64,000 nt of DNA from positions 1,054,001 to 1,118,000 of the forward strand of contig NZ_JADOTX010000001.1 of NCBI RefSeq assembly GCF_015751765.1. The letters run 5' to 3'. The DNA comes from Micromonospora ureilytica (lineage in GTDB: Bacteria; Actinomycetota; Actinomycetes; Mycobacteriales; Micromonosporaceae). The notes under the pieces were generated by a model. That model ran no database searches. It was given only the letters and a program-made list of their open reading frames with translations, and was not told the origin of the DNA. Made by a program: the position numbers and the translations under genes. Below are positions 12,101 through 24,100 of the stretch, piece by piece (the first letter of the stretch is position 1; each line of letters starts with the position of its first letter).

Positions 12101-15100
12101 CCACCCGTCCAGCTCGGCGAACGTCCAGGACCGGCCACCGGAGACCAGCGCCACGGCCGTGGGCGTGGTTGATACCTGTGTCTCGAAGAGGTCCACGATG
12201 GACCCCGGCGGGATGGTCGCGCTGACGTCCGCGTCGAAGAGCCGATCCCGTTCGTCAGGGCTCAGGACGTCGATTCGGCTGACCACCGCCGACGGGTCGG
12301 CGGCGACAGTGGCGAGGACCCGCTGCAACCGCTCGACCAGGGTGTGGGCGGTCGTGCGGTCGTACCGGTCGGTGGCGAATTCGAGGCTTCCCTCGATGCC
12401 GCCGTCCGGGGCGTCGGCGAAGTCGAAGGAGAGGTCGAACATCGCCGTACGGTGTCCGACGGGTTCGGGCCGTCCGGTCAGCTCGCCGAGCGTCCAGGTG
12501 TCACCCCCGCCGGGCAGGTAGGAGACCATCGTCTGGAACAGGGGGTGCCGGCTCAGGGACCGGACCGGGTTCAGTGCTTCGACCAGGTGCTCGAACGGTA
12601 CGTCCTGCCTGTCGAACGCGGCGAGGTCGGTCTCCCGTACCCGGGCCAGCAGTTCCTGGAACGACGGGTTACCCGAGGTGTCGGTGCGGAGCACGAGTGT
12701 GTTCACGAAGAAGCCGACGAGGTCGTCCAGTGCGGCGTCCGGGCGGCCCGCCACCGGCGCGCCCAGCGGCACGTCAGTACCTGCGCCCAACCGCGACAGC
12801 AGGACCGCCACCGCCGCCTGCACCACCATGAAGAGGCTGGTGCCTGTCGATCGGGCCAGGTGGCGGAGGTCGCGGGCCACCGCGTCGGGCAGGACGAAGT
12901 CGACGAGGTCGCCGCGGTGGCTGGCCTCGGCGGGGCGGGGCCGGTCGGCCGGCAGGTCCACCTCGTCGGGCAGCCCGGCCAGGGCCTCCCGCCACGCTCG
13001 CACCTGTTCGGTCAGGTCCGCGGACTGCTCGCGCTGCCAGAGGGCGAAGTCGGCGTACTGCACGGGGAGCGGTCGGAACGCCGGGGCGCGTCCGGCGCGG
13101 CGCGCCTCGTACGCCGCGGTGAGGTCGGCGCGCAACGGTTCGTCGGACCACTCGTCGCCGGCGATGTGGTGCAACAGCAGGAGCAACACGTGCTCGTCCG
13201 GTGCCACCCGGAACACGTCGACCCGCAGCGGCGGCTCCCGATCGAGCGCGAACGCGTGCTCGGCGGCGGCGTCGACGTCGCCGCCCTCGTGGAACGCGAC
13301 AGGGACGGCGTCCGGTTGGAGGATGTGTTGGTAGGGGGCCCCGTCGACGTCCGGGAAGATGGTGCGGAGGGTTTCGTGTCGGGCCACCACGTCGCCGACG
13401 GCGGCGATCAACGCGTCGGTGTCGAGACGGCCCCGCAGTCGCCAGGCGATCGGGATGTTGTACGTCGGGTTCGGTCCTTCGAGGCGGTAGAGGAACCACA
13501 GCCGTTGTTGGGCGTACGACAGCGGCACCCGGTGCGGGCGCGGCCGTGCCACCAGCGGTGCTCGACTCGATCCGACCAGCCTCGGCAGCAGAGCCGCCAC
13601 TGTCGGTGCGTCGAACACCGCTCGGACCGGCAGTTCCACGCCCATGACGGCCCGCACCCGGCCGGCGAGGCGCATCACCAGCAGCGAGTGACCGCCCAAC
13701 GCGAAGAAGTCGTCGTGGATGCCGACCGACGGCAGGCCCAGCACCTCGGCGAACAGGTCGCACAGGTGTTGCTCGCGGCTGTTGCGGGCGGCCGTGCCGC
13801 CGACCAGTTGGGAGAAGTCCGGGGTGGGCAGCGCGGCTACGTCGAGTTTGCCGGCGATGGTCCGGGGCAACGCGTCGACCTGGACGAACGCCGACGGGAT
13901 CATGTAGTCGGGCAGCGTGGCCCGCAAGCGGTCCAGGTCGACCCCGCCGACCACGTAGGCGACGAGTCGGCCGTCGCGGACGACGACTGCGGCTTGGCCG
14001 AGGGCGGCCTCGATCTCGCCCACCTCGATCCGGTAGCCGCGGACCTTGACCTGTCCGTCGGCGCGGCCGGCGAACTCCAGCACCCCGTCCCGGTCGAACC
14101 GGGCCAGGTCCCCGGTGCGGTACATGCGCGCGCCGGCGGGGCCGAACGGGTCGGCCACGAACCGTTCTGCGGTGAGCCCGGCCCGGTTCAGGTAGCCGTG
14201 CGCCAACCCGGCCCCGGCGACATACACCTCGCCGAGCACCCCCGGCGCCACCGGCTGCAATCCGGCGTCGAGCAGATAGGTCCGCACGTTGGCCAACCGG
14301 TACGCCGACCGGTCCGGACCCTCCCACCCGTAGGCGTCCACCGATGCCTCGGTCGGCCCGTACAGGTCGTGACAGGTCAACCCCGGTGTGGCAGAGACCC
14401 GTTGCCACAACTGCCCGTCGATGGCCTCACCACCGACGAGCAGCACACTCAGACCCGCGTCCAACACACCTGCCGGCACCAACTCCCGCAGATAGGTGGG
14501 CGTCACGTCCAGCACATCGATGTGCTGTTCACTCAACCGCGACACGAGAACACCCGGATCGCGGTACTCGTCATCATCGAAAACGTGCAGGGTGTGTCCG
14601 TCGAGCAGCCAGATCAGCGGTTCCCACGACCCGTCGAACGTGAACGACGCGACGTGCGCCACCCGTCGCCGCGGACCGGCCATCAGCCGCTCACGATGCG
14701 AGCCGAACAGGTTCACGATCCCCCGGTGGGGCACCACCACACCCTTCGGCCGCCCCGTCGACCCCGACGTGAAAATCACATACGCCGCGTCGTCCGCCGA
14801 CGGCGCACCCACGAACGGCGTCGCCTCCGGTACCGCCGAACCCACCACCAGTCGAGGGCCCGACCAGGGCACGTCGGTGTCCCCGGTGGTGACCAGGATC
14901 GCCGGCTGGGCGTCGTCGAGCATCGCAGTGATCCGGTCGGTCGGCTGGTACGCGTCGAGCGGCAGGTACGCCGCACCCGCCTTGAGCACGCCGAGGATCG
15001 CCGGGACGGTGAGCGGGCGGGACGTGGCCAGCGCGACGAGGCCGCCCGCGTACGCGGCGAGCGCACCGGCGAGCCGCGACGACCAGTGGTCCAGCTCGGC

Positions 15101-18100
15101 GAACGTCCAGGCGCGTCCGCCGGAGACCAGGGCCACCGCGTCGGGCCTGGCGGCCGCCTGCGCGACGAACAGGTCCACGATGGAGTTCGTGGGGATCGGC
15201 GTGGCGGCCTCCACGGCCAGCAGCCGCGAACGCTCGGCCGGGGCGAGCACGTCGATCCTGCTCACCACCGCCGCCGGGTCGGCGGCGACCGTGGCGAGGA
15301 CCCGCTGCAACCGCTCGACCAGGGTCCGGGCGGAGGAACTGTCGTACCTGTCGGTCGCGTACTCCAGTTCGGCACGTATGCCGCCGCGGGTCTCGAAGAA
15401 GTCGAATGACAGATCGAACATCGCGACGTGCTGGCGCACCCGCTCGGTCTCGACGCGCAGCGACCCGAGGTGCCAGGCGCCGTCGGCCTCGCCGAGGTAG
15501 GAGACCATCGTCTGGAACAGGGGGTGCCTGCTCAGGGACCGGACCGGGTTCAGCGCTTCGACCAGGTGCTCGAACGGCACGTCCTGCCTGTCGAACGCGG
15601 CGAGGTCGGTCTCCCGTACCCGGGCCAGCAGTTCTTGGAACGACGGGTTACCCGATGTGTCGGTGCGGAGCACGAGTGTGTTCACGAAGAAGCCGACGAG
15701 GCCGTCCAGTGCGGCGTCCGGGCGGCCCGCCACGGGCGCGCCCAGCGGCACGTCAGTACCCGCGCCCAACCGCGACAGCAGCACCGCCACCGCCGCCTGC
15801 ACCACCATGAACATGGAGGTGCCGGTCGACCGGGCCAGCGCACGCAGCCGTTCGGTCACCTCGGCGGGCAGCGTGAAGTCGACAACGTCGCCGCGGTGGC
15901 TGGCCTCGGCGGGGCGGGGCCGGTCGGCCGGCAGGTCCACCTCGTCGGGCAGCCCGGCCAGCGCCTCCCGCCATCCGTCGACCTGCGCGGTGAGCGCGCT
16001 CGACTCCTCGCGCTGCCACAGCGCGAAGTCGGCGTACTGCACGGGCAGGGGCGGGAACGCCGGCGCCAGTCCGGCGCAGCGGGCCGTGTAGGCGGCCACG
16101 ATGTCCCGGCGCAGCGGCACGTCCGACCATTCGTCGCCGGCGATGTGATGCAACAGCAGAAGCAGCACATGCTCGTCCGGTGCGATCCGGAAGAGCCAGG
16201 CGCGCAGTGGCGGCTCGTGGTCGAGACGGAATCCGTACGCCCCGATCTCCGCGAGCCGTTCGGGGAGGTCCGCCTCGGCGATGTCCGCCACCGGCACCGC
16301 GACCGATTCGGCGGGCAGGACGCATTGGTACGGCTCACCGCCGTCCTGGTCGCCGAAGATGGTGCGGAGGGTTTCGTGTCGGGCCACCACGTCGCCGACG
16401 GCGGCGATCAACGCGTCGGTGTCGAGACGGCCACGCAGTCGCCACGCGATCGGGATGTTGTACGTCGGGTTCGGTCCTTCGAGGCGGTAGAGGAACCACA
16501 ACCGTTGTTGGGCGTACGACAGCGGCACCCGGTCCGGGCGCGGCCGTGCCACCAGCGGCGCTCGACTCGATCCGACCAGCCTCGGCAGCAGACCCGCCAC
16601 TGTCGGTGCGTCGAACACCGCTCGGACCGGCAACTCCACACCCATGACGGCCCGCACCCGACCGGCGAGGCGCATCACCGACAACGAGTGACCGCCCAAC
16701 GCGAAGAAGTCGTCGTCGATGCCCACCGACGGCACGCCCAGCACCTCGGCGAACAGGTCGCACAGGTGTTGCTCACGGGTGTTGCGGGCGGTGCGACCCA
16801 CGCTTGACCCGGCGAAGTCCGGAGCCGGCAACGCGGCCACGTCAAGCTTCCCGGCCACCGTCCGGGGCAGTGCGTCCATCTCGACGAACGCCGACGGGAT
16901 CATGTAATCCGGCAACGTCTCCCGCAGCCGGTCGGTGTCGACCGGCCCGCCCACCACGTACGCGACGAGTCGGCCGTCGCGGAGCACCACGGCGGCCTGG
17001 CCGAGGGCGGCCTCGATCTCGCCCACCTCGATCCGGTAACCGCGGATCTTTACCTGTCCGTCGGCGCGGCCGGCGAACTCCAACACCCCGTCCCGGTCGA
17101 ACCGGGCCAGGTCCCCGGTGCGGTACATCCGCGCACCCGCCGGACCGAAGGGGTCGGCCACGAACCGCTCCGCCGTCAGCCCGGCCCGGTTCAGGTACCC
17201 GTGCGCCAACCCGGCCCCGGCGACGTACACCTCGCCGAGCACCCCCGGCGCCACCGGCCGCAACCCGCCGTCGAGGACGTACGTGCGCACGTTCGCCAGT
17301 CGATACGCCGACCGGTCCGGACCCTCCCACCCGTAGGCGTCCACCGATGCCTCGGTCGGCCCGTACAGGTCATGACAGGTCAGCCCCGGAGTGGCCGACA
17401 CCCGCTGCCACAGCTGCCCGTCGATCGCCTCACCACCGACCAGCAACACACTCAGACCCGCGTCCAACACACCCGCCGGAACCAACTCCCGCAGAAACGT
17501 GGGCGTCACGTCCAGCACGTCGATCCGCTGCTCACGCAGCTGGCCGACCAGCGCGGCGGCGTCGTGGTAGACGTCGGAGTCGATGACGTGCAGGGTGTGT
17601 CCGTCGAGCAGCCAGATCAGCGGTTCCCACGACCCGTCGAACGTGAACGACGCGACGTGCGCCACCCGTCGCCGCGGACCGGCCATCAGCCGCTCACGAT
17701 GCGAGCCGAACAGGTTCACGATCCCCCGGTGGGGCACCACCACACCCTTCGGCCGCCCCGTCGACCCCGACGTGAAAATCACGTACGCCGCGTCGTCCGC
17801 CGACGGCGCACCCACGAACGGCGTCGCCTCCGGTACCGCCGAACCCACCACCAGCCGAGGGCCGGTCCACTGCGGGGCCGGGTCGTCGCCGGCCGCTACC
17901 ACCAGCACCGCCGGGGCCGCGTCGTCGAGCATCGCCGTGATCCGGGCTGTCGGCTGGTTCAGGTCGATCGGCAGGTAGGCCGCCCCGCTGTCGAGCACGC
18001 CGAACACCGCCGGCACGGTGAGCGCCCGTGGCAGCGCGAGCGCGACCCGGTCGGTTCGCGTGACGCCGTGCTCGCGCAACGCCCCGGCCAGTCCGGCAGC

Positions 18101-19558
18101 CCAGCGCTCCACGTCGGCGAAGGTCCACTCGCGTCCGTCCGCGACGAGAGCGACAGCTGTGGGCGTCCGGGTCGCCTGCTCGTGGAACAGCGCGCTGACC
18201 GTGGTGTCGGGCACCGGCCTGGCGGTGTCGTTCCAGCCCCGCAGGACGCGGTCCCGTTCCGCCGAGGTCAGCACGTCGACCGCGGCTAGGGGCGCGTCCG
18301 GGGCGTCGCAGATCCGGGTCAGCACCAGGGTCAGCCGGTCCAGCAGCGTCCCGGCGGCGTCCCGGCCGATCAGGTCGGCGCGGTACTCCAGGTCGAGGTG
18401 CAGCCGGTGGCCGGGACGCGCGGTCAGTGTCAGGGGATAGTGCGCGCAGTCGCGGACGTCCGCGCCGGTGACGCGTACGCCGTCGACCGGCTCCGGTAGC
18501 GACTCGCCCAGCGGGTAGTTCTCGAAGACCGTCAGGGTGTCGAACAGCTCGCCGTGCCCGGCCAGCCGCTGGATCTCGGCCAACCCGAGGTGCTGGTGCT
18601 CCATCAGCCGCACCTGCCCGTCCTGCAGGCGGCGCAGCACTGTCGCCACCGGCGCGGCCGGATCCAGGGTGATGCGTACCGGAATGGTGTTGATGAACAG
18701 ACCGATCATGGTGTCGGCACCGGGGAGGTCCGGCGGACGACCGGCGACTGTCGCGCCGACCACCACGTCGTCGCGTCCGGTCAGCGCCCCGGCCACGACC
18801 CCCCAGGCACCCTGGACGATGGTGTTCATGGTGAGCCCACGGGCACGACCGAGTGCGGTGAGCCGCGCGGTCAGTTCGACCGAGAGGTCACGCACGAGGC
18901 GTTCCGGCACCACCGCCTCGGCCGGGGGACGCCCGGCGAGCACTGTCGGCCCGTCCAGCCCGGCCAGTGCCTCGCGCCACGCGGCCTCGGCCGCCGGACG
19001 GTCCTGAGCGGCGGTCCAGGCGAGGTAGTCGCGGAAGTCGGCGGGCTCCGGCAACAGGTCGCCCCGGTACAGGGCGATCAGCTCGTCCAGCAACAGCGGC
19101 ACCGACCAACCGTCGAGCAGCAGGTGGTGGTGGGTGATCACGAGCCGGTGCCGGTGCGGACCGAGGCGGACCAGTGTCATCCGCAGCAGTGGCGCGGTCG
19201 CCGGGTCGAGCCGGGTCGCGAGGTCCGTGTCGAGGAATCCGGGGAGTTCGTCCTCGGCCAGGGTCAGGGCGGACCAGGGCAGTGGCACGTGCCGCGGCAC
19301 CACGGCCACGGACTGCCCGTTCTTCCGGCGGCGGAAGGCCACCCGCAGGTTGGGCCGACGGTCGAGCACTGACTGCCCGGCGGCCCGCAGCCGCTCGGCG
19401 TCCAGTGGCCCGTCCAGGGCGACTGTCAACTGCCCGGTGTAGACGTCCGGGCCGTCCGCGGCGAGATGCGCGTGGAACAGCAGCCCCTCCTGCAGCGGGG
19501 TCAGCGACAGGATGTCGGCGATCCCGGAGGCCTGCCCGGGAGTGGCGGTCGCGGTCAC
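9149..19558 (-). CDS. NRPS, modules 2-4 (C-A-PCP-C-A-PCP-C-A-PCP-E)
   Basis: Central NRPS of about 3,469 residues. I chose the GTG at 19558 because its GTGA overlaps the upstream stop and a GGGAG lies at good spacing, the same junction seen before the third NRPS; an ATG at 19570 is the alternative. Domains: C 1-430 (HHHLLLDGW near 143), A 460-890, PCP near 956 (GGHSL), C 1000-1420 (HHIAGDEW near 1139), A 1450-1910, PCP near 1956 (GGHSL), C 2000-2420, A 2450-2900, PCP near 2956 (GGDSI), E 3000-3430 (HHYAVDG near 3126). All three A domains share a core with FDGSWEP, DVTPT, LLVGGEA and [11 protein letters not shown], so they should load the same residue; a one-residue gap beside the usual code Trp makes a standard code unreliable. 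The C-terminal tail ([16 protein letters not shown]) resembles a docking donor and matches the tail of the first NRPS. Confidence 0.95.
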   Translation of the reverse strand: MTATATPGQASGIADILSLTPLQEGLLFHAHLAADGPDVYTGQLTVALDGPLDAERLRAAGQSVLDRRPNLRVAFRRRKNGQSVAVVPRHVPLPWSALTLAEDELPGFLDTDLATRLDPATAPLLRMTLVRLGPHRHRLVITHHHLLLDGWSVPLLLDELIALYRGDLLPEPADFRDYLAWTAAQDRPAAEAAWREALAGLDGPTVLAGRPPAEAVVPERLVRDLSVELTARLTALGRARGLTMNTIVQGAWGVVAGALTGRDDVVVGATVAGRPPDLPGADTMIGLFINTIPVRITLDPAAPVATVLRRLQDGQVRLMEHQHLGLAEIQRLAGHGELFDTLTVFENYPLGESLPEPVDGVRVTGADVRDCAHYPLTLTARPGHRLHLDLEYRADLIGRDAAGTLLDRLTLVLTRICDAPDAPLAAVDVLTSAERDRVLRGWNDTARPVPDTTVSALFHEQATRTPTAVALVADGREWTFADVERWAAGLAGALREHGVTRTDRVALALPRALTVPAVFGVLDSGAAYLPIDLNQPTARITAMLDDAAPAVLVVAAGDDPAPQWTGPRLVVGSAVPEATPFVGAPSADDAAYVIFTSGSTGRPKGVVVPHRGIVNLFGSHRERLMAGPRRRVAHVASFTFDGSWEPLIWLLDGHTLHVIDSDVYHDAAALVGQLREQRIDVLDVTPTFLRELVPAGVLDAGLSVLLVGGEAIDGQLWQRVSATPGLTCHDLYGPTEASVDAYGWEGPDRSAYRLANVRTYVLDGGLRPVAPGVLGEVYVAGAGLAHGYLNRAGLTAERFVADPFGPAGARMYRTGDLARFDRDGVLEFAGRADGQVKIRGYRIEVGEIEAALGQAAVVLRDGRLVAYVVGGPVDTDRLRETLPDYMIPSAFVEMDALPRTVAGKLDVAALPAPDFAGSSVGRTARNTREQHLCDLFAEVLGVPSVGIDDDFFALGGHSLSVMRLAGRVRAVMGVELPVRAVFDAPTVAGLLPRLVGSSRAPLVARPRPDRVPLSYAQQRLWFLYRLEGPNPTYNIPIAWRLRGRLDTDALIAAVGDVVARHETLRTIFGDQDGGEPYQCVLPAESVAVPVADIAEADLPERLAEIGAYGFRLDHEPPLRAWLFRIAPDEHVLLLLLHHIAGDEWSDVPLRRDIVAAYTARCAGLAPAFPPLPVQYADFALWQREESSALTAQVDGWREALAGLPDEVDLPADRPRPAEASHRGDVVDFTLPAEVTERLRALARSTGTSMFMVVQAAVAVLLSRLGAGTDVPLGAPVAGRPDAALDGLVGFFVNTLVLRTDTSGNPSFQELLARVRETDLAAFDRQDVPFEHLVEALNPVRSLSRHPLFQTMVSYLGEADGAWHLGSLRVETERVRQHVAMFDLSFDFFETRGGIRAELEYATDRYDSSSARTLVERLQRVLATVAADPAAVVSRIDVLAPAERSRLLAVEAATPIPTNSIVDLFVAQAAARPDAVALVSGGRAWTFAELDHWSSRLAGALAAYAGGLVALATSRPLTVPAILGVLKAGAAYLPLDAYQPTDRITAMLDDAQPAILVTTGDTDVPWSGPRLVVGSAVPEATPFVGAPSADDAAYVIFTSGSTGRPKGVVVPHRGIVNLFGSHRERLMAGPRRRVAHVASFTFDGSWEPLIWLLDGHTLHVFDDDEYRDPGVLVSRLSEQHIDVLDVTPTYLRELVPAGVLDAGLSVLLVGGEAIDGQLWQRVSATPGLTCHDLYGPTEASVDAYGWEGPDRSAYRLANVRTYLLDAGLQPVAPGVLGEVYVAGAGLAHGYLNRAGLTAERFVADPFGPAGARMYRTGDLARFDRDGVLEFAGRADGQVKVRGYRIEVGEIEAALGQAAVVVRDGRLVAYVVGGVDLDRLRATLPDYMIPSAFVQVDALPRTIAGKLDVAALPTPDFSQLVGGTAARNSREQHLCDLFAEVLGLPSVGIHDDFFALGGHSLLVMRLAGRVRAVMGVELPVRAVFDAPTVAALLPRLVGSSRAPLVARPRPHRVPLSYAQQRLWFLYRLEGPNPTYNIPIAWRLRGRLDTDALIAAVGDVVARHETLRTIFPDVDGAPYQHILQPDAVPVAFHEGGDVDAAAEHAFALDREPPLRVDVFRVAPDEHVLLLLLHHIAGDEWSDEPLRADLTAAYEARRAGRAPAFRPLPVQYADFALWQREQSADLTEQVRAWREALAGLPDEVDLPADRPRPAEASHRGDLVDFVLPDAVARDLRHLARSTGTSLFMVVQAAVAVLLSRLGAGTDVPLGAPVAGRPDAALDDLVGFFVNTLVLRTDTSGNPSFQELLARVRETDLAAFDRQDVPFEHLVEALNPVRSLSRHPLFQTMVSYLPGGGDTWTLGELTGRPEPVGHRTAMFDLSFDFADAPDGGIEGSLEFATDRYDRTTAHTLVERLQRVLATVAADPSAVVSRIDVLSPDERDRLFDADVSATIPPGSIVDLFETQVSTTPTAVALVSGGRSWTFAELDGWSSRLAGVLAGRDVGRGHLVALAVPRPLTVPAILGVLKAGAVYLPLDAYQPTDRIAAMLDDAAPTLVLTTGDTSLPPGTARLLLDDPTVFEGPIGGTTRPRADDPAYVIFTSGSTGRPKGVVVPHRGIVNLFGSHRERLMAGPRRRVAHVASFTFDGSWEPLIWLLDGHTLHVLDDDEYRDDAALVGYVRRHHVDVLDVTPTYLRELIPAGVLDAGLSVLLVGGEAIDGQLWQRVCATPGLTCHDLYGPTEASVDAYGWHGPDRSAYRLANVRTYLLDAGLQPVAPGVLGEVYVAGAGLAHGYLNRAGLTAERFVADPFGPAGARMYRTGDLARFDRDGVLEFAGRADGQVKVRGYRIEVGEIEAALGQAAVVVRDGRLVAYVVGGPVDTDRLRATLPDYMIPSAFVQVDALPRTIAGKLDVAALPTPDFSQLVGGTAARNNREQHLCDLFAEVLGLPSVGIDDDFFAMGGDSIVSIQLVSRARAAGLGISPRDVFRHKTPAGLAQAATVEVAVTEDPREAYGSAPLTPVMRWLAEVDGPTTGYSQSMLLHAPAGLTAAGLAEVLQALVDRHDLLRARVTEDAVRIPEPGAPVDVVRVASYDEKDLPAIAAAARDRLDPARGVMLQAVLLEPGHVLLVVHHYAVDGVSWRVLLPDLVAAWAARQAATPITLPPTGTSFRRWARELDGLSRDAKTVAQLPYWAEVLAGPRAPLGSRPLDRTRDRTGTCDEITIELPPEETQPLLTTVPTGFHAGVGDVLLTGLALALRDWAGGAGWLVMLEGHGREEHLVAGADLSRTVGWFTSEYPVRLDLGTEHPGDALKTIKERLRAAPDNGVGYGLLRYLNPETATVLAGYDKPLISFNYLGRFAAGNADEGPWEPAGEGWGGGADDGMPADYPLEINATTEDHADGPRLAATFTWPRDLLTEEQVRDLAGRWQAALRALAADPGSGGYTPSDLSLVELSQADIDSLEAEFADLESEWETQ
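10640..17800 (-). repeat. Triplicated PCP/A-domain coding segment, 3.0-kb period
   Basis: The DNA encoding the A domain and PCP recurs three times in the central NRPS, at about 10640-11790, 13640-14790 and 16640-17790. Stretches of 60-100 bases are identical or differ by one or two bases, and lines at 10741, 13741 and 16741 align at exactly 3,000 bp; a 3-base deletion near 13940 shifts the register to 2,997 for part of the copy. Between these blocks identity falls sharply, giving a mosaic. Confidence 0.92.
12500..16700 (-). repeat. Duplicated C-domain coding segment
   Basis: The two internal C domains of the central NRPS are near-copies at about 12520-13700 and 15520-16700, again 3,000 bp apart. 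For example, the 60 bases at 13381 and 16381 differ at one position. The parts at about 13200-13330 and 16200-16330 are clearly diverged, so the similarity is patchy rather than uniform. Confidence 0.9.
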
Positions 19559-22500
19559 GAAAGCTCCCATTCGGCCTCGAACTCGTCGATCTCGTCCTGG
19601 CTGAGCGTCAGCGTCAGGTCGGACGGGGTGAGCCCGCCGGCGGCCGGGCCGCGGGCATGCACGACGAGCGCCTCCAGCGCGGCGAACCAGGCCGCGGCGA
19701 GGTCGGCGACCGCCGCGTCGTCCAGCAGGTCACGCGGGTACGCCCAGGTCACACCCAACTCCGGGCCGGCCGTGGTGTCCTGCACGTACGCGTTGATCTC
19801 CAACGTGTACGGCGCGACAGGCATGCCGAGGTCGAACCCGCCGGCCAGGATGCCGTGCCCCGCCACCGGCGTCCAGCTCTCGCCGTCGCCGGACGAGGCG
19901 GTGAACCGACCGAGGTAGTTGAAGCTGACCTGCGGCGCGGGGCGGCCGGCCAGCTCAGGCTCGGTATCCGGATTGAGGTAGCGCAGCATCCCGTACCCGA
20001 TGCCGTGGTCCGGGATGGCCCGCAGCTGCTCCTTGAGCCGCTTCAGCGCGATGCCGGCGCTCGGTCCACCGGCCAGCGCGTCGGCGACATCGATGTCACC
20101 GGGGTCGAGGCGGACCGGGAAGACTGTGGTGAACCAGCCGAGCCCCGGAGTGAGGTCGGCGTTCGCGACGACCTGCTCCTCCCGGCCGTGCCCCTCCAAC
20201 GCGATGAGCACCGAGCGCTCGGTGCCCTTCCCGTGTCGGGTCCGCCAGTCGATCATCGCCAGAGCGAGCGCGGTGAGCAGCACGTCATTGATGCCGGCGT
20301 GGAAGGCTGCGGCAACCGTGGTGATCACCGGTTCGGTGGTCGCGGCGGGCAGCCGTACGGTGTGCCGGGCGACAGTGGCGAGGTCGTCCACCGGCCGCAG
20401 CGGGCGCCGCGTCAACGCCGGGTCCGCGCCGGTCAGGATGCGCTGCCACAGCGCCAGTTCCGCTGTGCGTTCCGGGCGCCGGGCCGCCTCGGTGAGTTCC
20501 GTGGCCCACCGCCGGAAGGACGTGCCGGTGCGTTCCAGGACCGGGGTACGACCAGCCAACCGCCGCTCCCAGGCGGTGGCGAGGTCGGCCGGCAGGATCC
20601 GCCACGAGACGCCGTCCACGATGCTGTGGTGGATGACCAGCAACAGCCGGCCCGGCGCGGAGTCCCCCCTGTCGAACCAGACGGCCTGGGCCAGCACACC
20701 CCGCTCGGGGTCGAGCCGGCCGGCGGCGGCCTGCTCCTCGACCTCGATCACCGCTGCGGGTTCGGCCCGCCGCAGCCACGACCGGCCGGTGCCGCGCGGC
20801 GCGACGTGCAGCCGGCCCGGTGCCGTGGGGGTGGCGCGGACGAACCGCGAGCGCAGCAGGTCGTGCCTGTCGGTGAGCGCGTTCAGCACGGCGGCCAGGT
20901 CAGCCTCGGTGGCTCCCGCCGGGGTCGCGAGCACGATCGACTGGCTGAACGCGTCGATCGGGCCGCCGGTCTCGTCGAGCCACCGCAGGATCGGCGTGAA
21001 CGGAATGTCGCCCACACCGTCGTCGGGCTGGTCCTGGGTGCCGGCGTCGAGGTCGGTGACGACCTCGGCCAACGCGGCCACCGTCCGAAGCTCGAACACC
21101 TGGCGTGAGGTGCAGACCAGCCCCGTCGCGCGGGCGCGCAGCACGAACTGGATGGAGACGATGCTGTCCCCGCCCAGGCTGAAGAAATCGTCCTCGATGC
21201 CGACGCCGGGGACGCCCAGGACGTCCGCGTACAGCTCGCAGAGCACCCTCTCCCGTGGCGTGCGGGGGGCGGTGCCGGTGGCCTGGGCGGCGTAGTCCGG
21301 TGCTGGCAACGCGGCCCGGTCGAGCTTGCCGCTGGTCAGCACCGGCAGTCGGTCCAGCAGCACGAAGCCGGTCGGCACCATGTAGCTGGGCAGCCAGGAC
21401 TCGGCGTGCAGGCGCAGCGCCTTCACCAGCGCCGTCGGATCGGCGACCGCGGTCAGGGTGTTGGCGTGCGCGACCACGCCACCGCGACGGTAGGCGTGGC
21501 GGGGCTCGGCGCCGCGTTGGAAGACGACGTCCAGATCCCCGCTGATCGAGGAGCCGTCCCAGGTCACCACGGCGCGGTAGCCGAATGCGTCGGCCAGCGC
21601 GTGGAAGTCCTCGACGGACGGGGCGAATTTTCCACCCAGGCGGGCGTTCGGCACACCTGTGATCCGCAGCCGCTGCGGGCCGACCGCCAGCTGGTCCCGG
21701 ACGTCGTCCAAGCGCCCGGTCCAGGCGTACGTCGCCTCGGCTGTGGGCGCGGGCGTGGGCGCGGTGGTCAGCACGACGTCGTAGCGGTAGCGGCTCAGCT
21801 CGTTGTCGTAGCCGCCCCGCTTGACCCACACCTCGGCGCCCCGGATCGATCCGCTCGGCAGCGCGGCGAAGTAGTCCGGGTCGAGCAGTAGCTCGCGTTC
21901 GGCTCGGACCGCCGCCTCGACCGCGGCGTCCAACTCGGCGGGGGCGACGCCACGGCTGGCCTGGATCGCCTCGTGCAGCATCCGGTGCAGGCGCAGGTTA
22001 CGGACGTCCCCGACGAAGATCACACCGCCGGGGGCGAGTCGCTCGGCTGCGGCACGCAGCACGCCGGTCAGGTAGTCGGCGCTCGGGAAGTACTGCACCA
22101 CCGAGTTGATGACGACAGTGTCGAACCAGCCGGTCGGCACCCCGGTCAGGTCGTGGGCCGGTTGGGCGCGAAGCGTGACCCGTTCGTCGAGCCCCGGGAT
22201 CGTCGTCACTGCGGCACGCAACGTGTCGATGGCCTGCTCGGAGAGGTCCAGCCCCCAGTAGCTCTCACACTCCGGGGCCAGTCGCGACAGCAGCAACCCG
22301 CTGCCGACGCCGATCTCCAGGACGCGTCGGGGCCGCAGCGACCGGATCCGGTCGACTGTGGTGTCCCGCCACTCGCGCATCTGCTCCAACCCAATGGGCG
22401 AGCCGTCGAAGCTGCTGTTCCATCCGGTGAAGTTCTCGTCGAAGCGCTCGACCCGGCCGGCCTGGTAGAGCAGTTCGTGCAACTCCTTCCACTCGGCGAC

Positions 22501-23961
22501 CTGACTGTCGGCCCGGTCCTCCGGTGCGTCGTCCTCGCTCGGTACGACGTAGGCGGCCAGCCGCACGTCACCCGGGCGGTCCTCGCGGGCCAGCACGGTG
22601 ACCTGGCCGACGTTCGGGTGGCGGGCCAGCACCGACTCGATCTCGCCCAGCTCGATGCGGTATCCACGCACCTTCACCTGGTCGTCGACCCGCCCGAGGA
22701 AGTCCAGCCGTCCGTCGGCACGCCAGGTCGCCACGTCGCCGGTGCGGTACATCCGTCGGCCGGGTGGCCCGTACGGGTCGGCGAGGAACCGCTCGGCGGT
22801 CAGGTCCGGCCGGTTGACGTAGCAGCGGGCCAGGCCCGGACCGGCGAGGTAGAGCTCGCCGGGCACACCGGGCTCGACCGGCCGCAGCGCGTCGTCGAGC
22901 ACGTAGGCGTCGGTGCCCGGGTCGGGACGTCCGATCGGGACGGAGGAGCCGTCGATCCGCTCCGGGTCACACTCGCCAAGCGTGGAGTTGACGGTGGCCT
23001 CCGTCGGGCCGTACGCGTTGAACATGCGGCGGCCTCGCGCCCAGCGGGCGACCAGTTCCGGCGACACCCGTTCGGTGCCGGCCAACAGGATGCCCGGTGG
23101 CAGTTCACACTCCGGGGGCAGCGCGGCCAGCAGCGCCGGTGGCAGGATCATGAAGTTGACCCGGTGCCGGATCGCGTACTCGGTGAGCGCCGGTCCGGCG
23201 ACGCGGCGGTCGGCGGGGACGATGACCAGCCGCCCACCGGAGAGCAGGGCCAGGCAGAGATCCCAGAACGCCACGTCGAAGCTCGGCGAGGCGAAGTGCA
23301 GGACCCGGACGTCGGGGGTGAGCCCGAACCGCTCGAACTGGGTGGAGAGCAGCTTGGCCACGCCGGTGTGGGTGAGCAGCACCCCCTTGGGCCGGCCGGT
23401 CGAGCCCGAGGTGTAGATGACGTAGGCGGCGTGGTCGACCCGCAGGCCGGGGCGTTCGGGGTCGTCGGTCGACGCGTTCGCCAGTTCAGCCGCCACTTCT
23501 GGGGTATCGAGCAGCAGCCGGGGCACACCATCGACCCGGGGGAGCCGGTCGGCCACCTCGGAGGTGGTGACCAGGCAGACCGGCCGCGCGTCGCCGACCA
23601 GGTAGGCGAGCCGCTCGGCCGGGTCGGCCGGGTCCAGCGGAAGGTAGGCGCCGCCGGCCTTCAGCACGGCCAGCTCCGCCACGATCATGTCGACCGAGCG
23701 CGGCACGGCGAGCCCGGCCACCCGATCCGGGCCCAGCCCTCGGGCGACGAGCAGGTGCGCCAGCCGGTTGGCCCTGGCGTCCAGCTCGGCGTAACTGACC
23801 TCGATGTCCTCGAAAACGACAGCTACCGCGTCGGGGTTGCGTCGAGCCATCGTCGCGAAGGCGTCCGGGAGTGTGGTCGGCGCGACGGTCAGCGGGCCGC
23901 CAGTGGAGTGTGACTCCCGGTCCGCCACGGTGCCGCCGGTGCTGCCACCGATGATCTGCAT
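19555..23961 (-). CDS. NRPS initiation module A-(N-methyltransferase)-PCP-E
   Basis: Starter NRPS of 1,468 residues with no condensation domain, as expected for the first module. The adenylation domain (about 25-470, [13 protein letters not shown]) is interrupted after the [10 protein letters not shown] motif by a SAM-dependent methyltransferase (about 480-800; SAM motif VLEIGVGSG near 544), then resumes to its A10 lysine ([10 protein letters not shown] near 875). A PCP ([13 protein letters not shown] near 930) and an epimerase domain ([10 protein letters not shown] near 1108) follow. The module should therefore install an N-alpha-methylated D-amino acid. Code residues read about D-V-W-I-L-A-A-V-N, resembling module 5 but not a code I can assign; N5-acylated hydroxyornithine is an inference from the neighbours. 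ATG is preceded by AGGAG at seven bases and, 37 bases upstream, by an iron box. The last residues form a docking-like tail (LTPSDL...LSQDEID). Confidence 0.95.
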   Translation of the reverse strand: MQIIGGSTGGTVADRESHSTGGPLTVAPTTLPDAFATMARRNPDAVAVVFEDIEVSYAELDARANRLAHLLVARGLGPDRVAGLAVPRSVDMIVAELAVLKAGGAYLPLDPADPAERLAYLVGDARPVCLVTTSEVADRLPRVDGVPRLLLDTPEVAAELANASTDDPERPGLRVDHAAYVIYTSGSTGRPKGVLLTHTGVAKLLSTQFERFGLTPDVRVLHFASPSFDVAFWDLCLALLSGGRLVIVPADRRVAGPALTEYAIRHRVNFMILPPALLAALPPECELPPGILLAGTERVSPELVARWARGRRMFNAYGPTEATVNSTLGECDPERIDGSSVPIGRPDPGTDAYVLDDALRPVEPGVPGELYLAGPGLARCYVNRPDLTAERFLADPYGPPGRRMYRTGDVATWRADGRLDFLGRVDDQVKVRGYRIELGEIESVLARHPNVGQVTVLAREDRPGDVRLAAYVVPSEDDAPEDRADSQVAEWKELHELLYQAGRVERFDENFTGWNSSFDGSPIGLEQMREWRDTTVDRIRSLRPRRVLEIGVGSGLLLSRLAPECESYWGLDLSEQAIDTLRAAVTTIPGLDERVTLRAQPAHDLTGVPTGWFDTVVINSVVQYFPSADYLTGVLRAAAERLAPGGVIFVGDVRNLRLHRMLHEAIQASRGVAPAELDAAVEAAVRAERELLLDPDYFAALPSGSIRGAEVWVKRGGYDNELSRYRYDVVLTTAPTPAPTAEATYAWTGRLDDVRDQLAVGPQRLRITGVPNARLGGKFAPSVEDFHALADAFGYRAVVTWDGSSISGDLDVVFQRGAEPRHAYRRGGVVAHANTLTAVADPTALVKALRLHAESWLPSYMVPTGFVLLDRLPVLTSGKLDRAALPAPDYAAQATGTAPRTPRERVLCELYADVLGVPGVGIEDDFFSLGGDSIVSIQFVLRARATGLVCTSRQVFELRTVAALAEVVTDLDAGTQDQPDDGVGDIPFTPILRWLDETGGPIDAFSQSIVLATPAGATEADLAAVLNALTDRHDLLRSRFVRATPTAPGRLHVAPRGTGRSWLRRAEPAAVIEVEEQAAAGRLDPERGVLAQAVWFDRGDSAPGRLLLVIHHSIVDGVSWRILPADLATAWERRLAGRTPVLERTGTSFRRWATELTEAARRPERTAELALWQRILTGADPALTRRPLRPVDDLATVARHTVRLPAATTEPVITTVAAAFHAGINDVLLTALALAMIDWRTRHGKGTERSVLIALEGHGREEQVVANADLTPGLGWFTTVFPVRLDPGDIDVADALAGGPSAGIALKRLKEQLRAIPDHGIGYGMLRYLNPDTEPELAGRPAPQVSFNYLGRFTASSGDGESWTPVAGHGILAGGFDLGMPVAPYTLEINAYVQDTTAGPELGVTWAYPRDLLDDAAVADLAAAWFAALEALVVHARGPAAGGLTPSDLTLTLSQDEIDEFEAEWELS

Positions 23962-23997
23962 ACAGTCGCTCCTGAGGGCCGGGGCGGTTGAAGTCAG

Positions 23998-24016
23998 TAA
24001 GGCAAGCCTGCCCTAA
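23998..24016 (-). promoter_or_regulatory. Iron box (DmdR/IdeR-type) upstream of the first NRPS
   Basis: On the minus strand the site reads TTAGGGCAGGCTTGCCTTA. It matches the actinobacterial iron-box consensus TTAGGTTAGGCTAACCTAA at 14 of 19 positions, including the outer TTAGG and central AGGCT/CCT elements. It lies 37 bases upstream of the NRPS start, where an iron-loaded DtxR-family repressor would block transcription. It gives the NRPS genes an iron-responsive promoter separate from the one at 25078. Confidence 0.85.
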
Positions 24017-24100
24017 ATGTGTGGATCCGGGGCGCGACGGATCCGGGGCCCGGCCCATCGGCGCGAACCCCGGAGGCCCGAACGAATCAGCGCCCGCGCG

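Noticed and set aside
5826..15409. Very long plus-strand open frames opposite the NRPS genes
   Set aside because: They are GC-driven shadows of the minus-strand NRPS genes: composition is skewed to Arg, Gly, Val and Gln, no domain motifs appear, and they interrupt at NRPS module boundaries.
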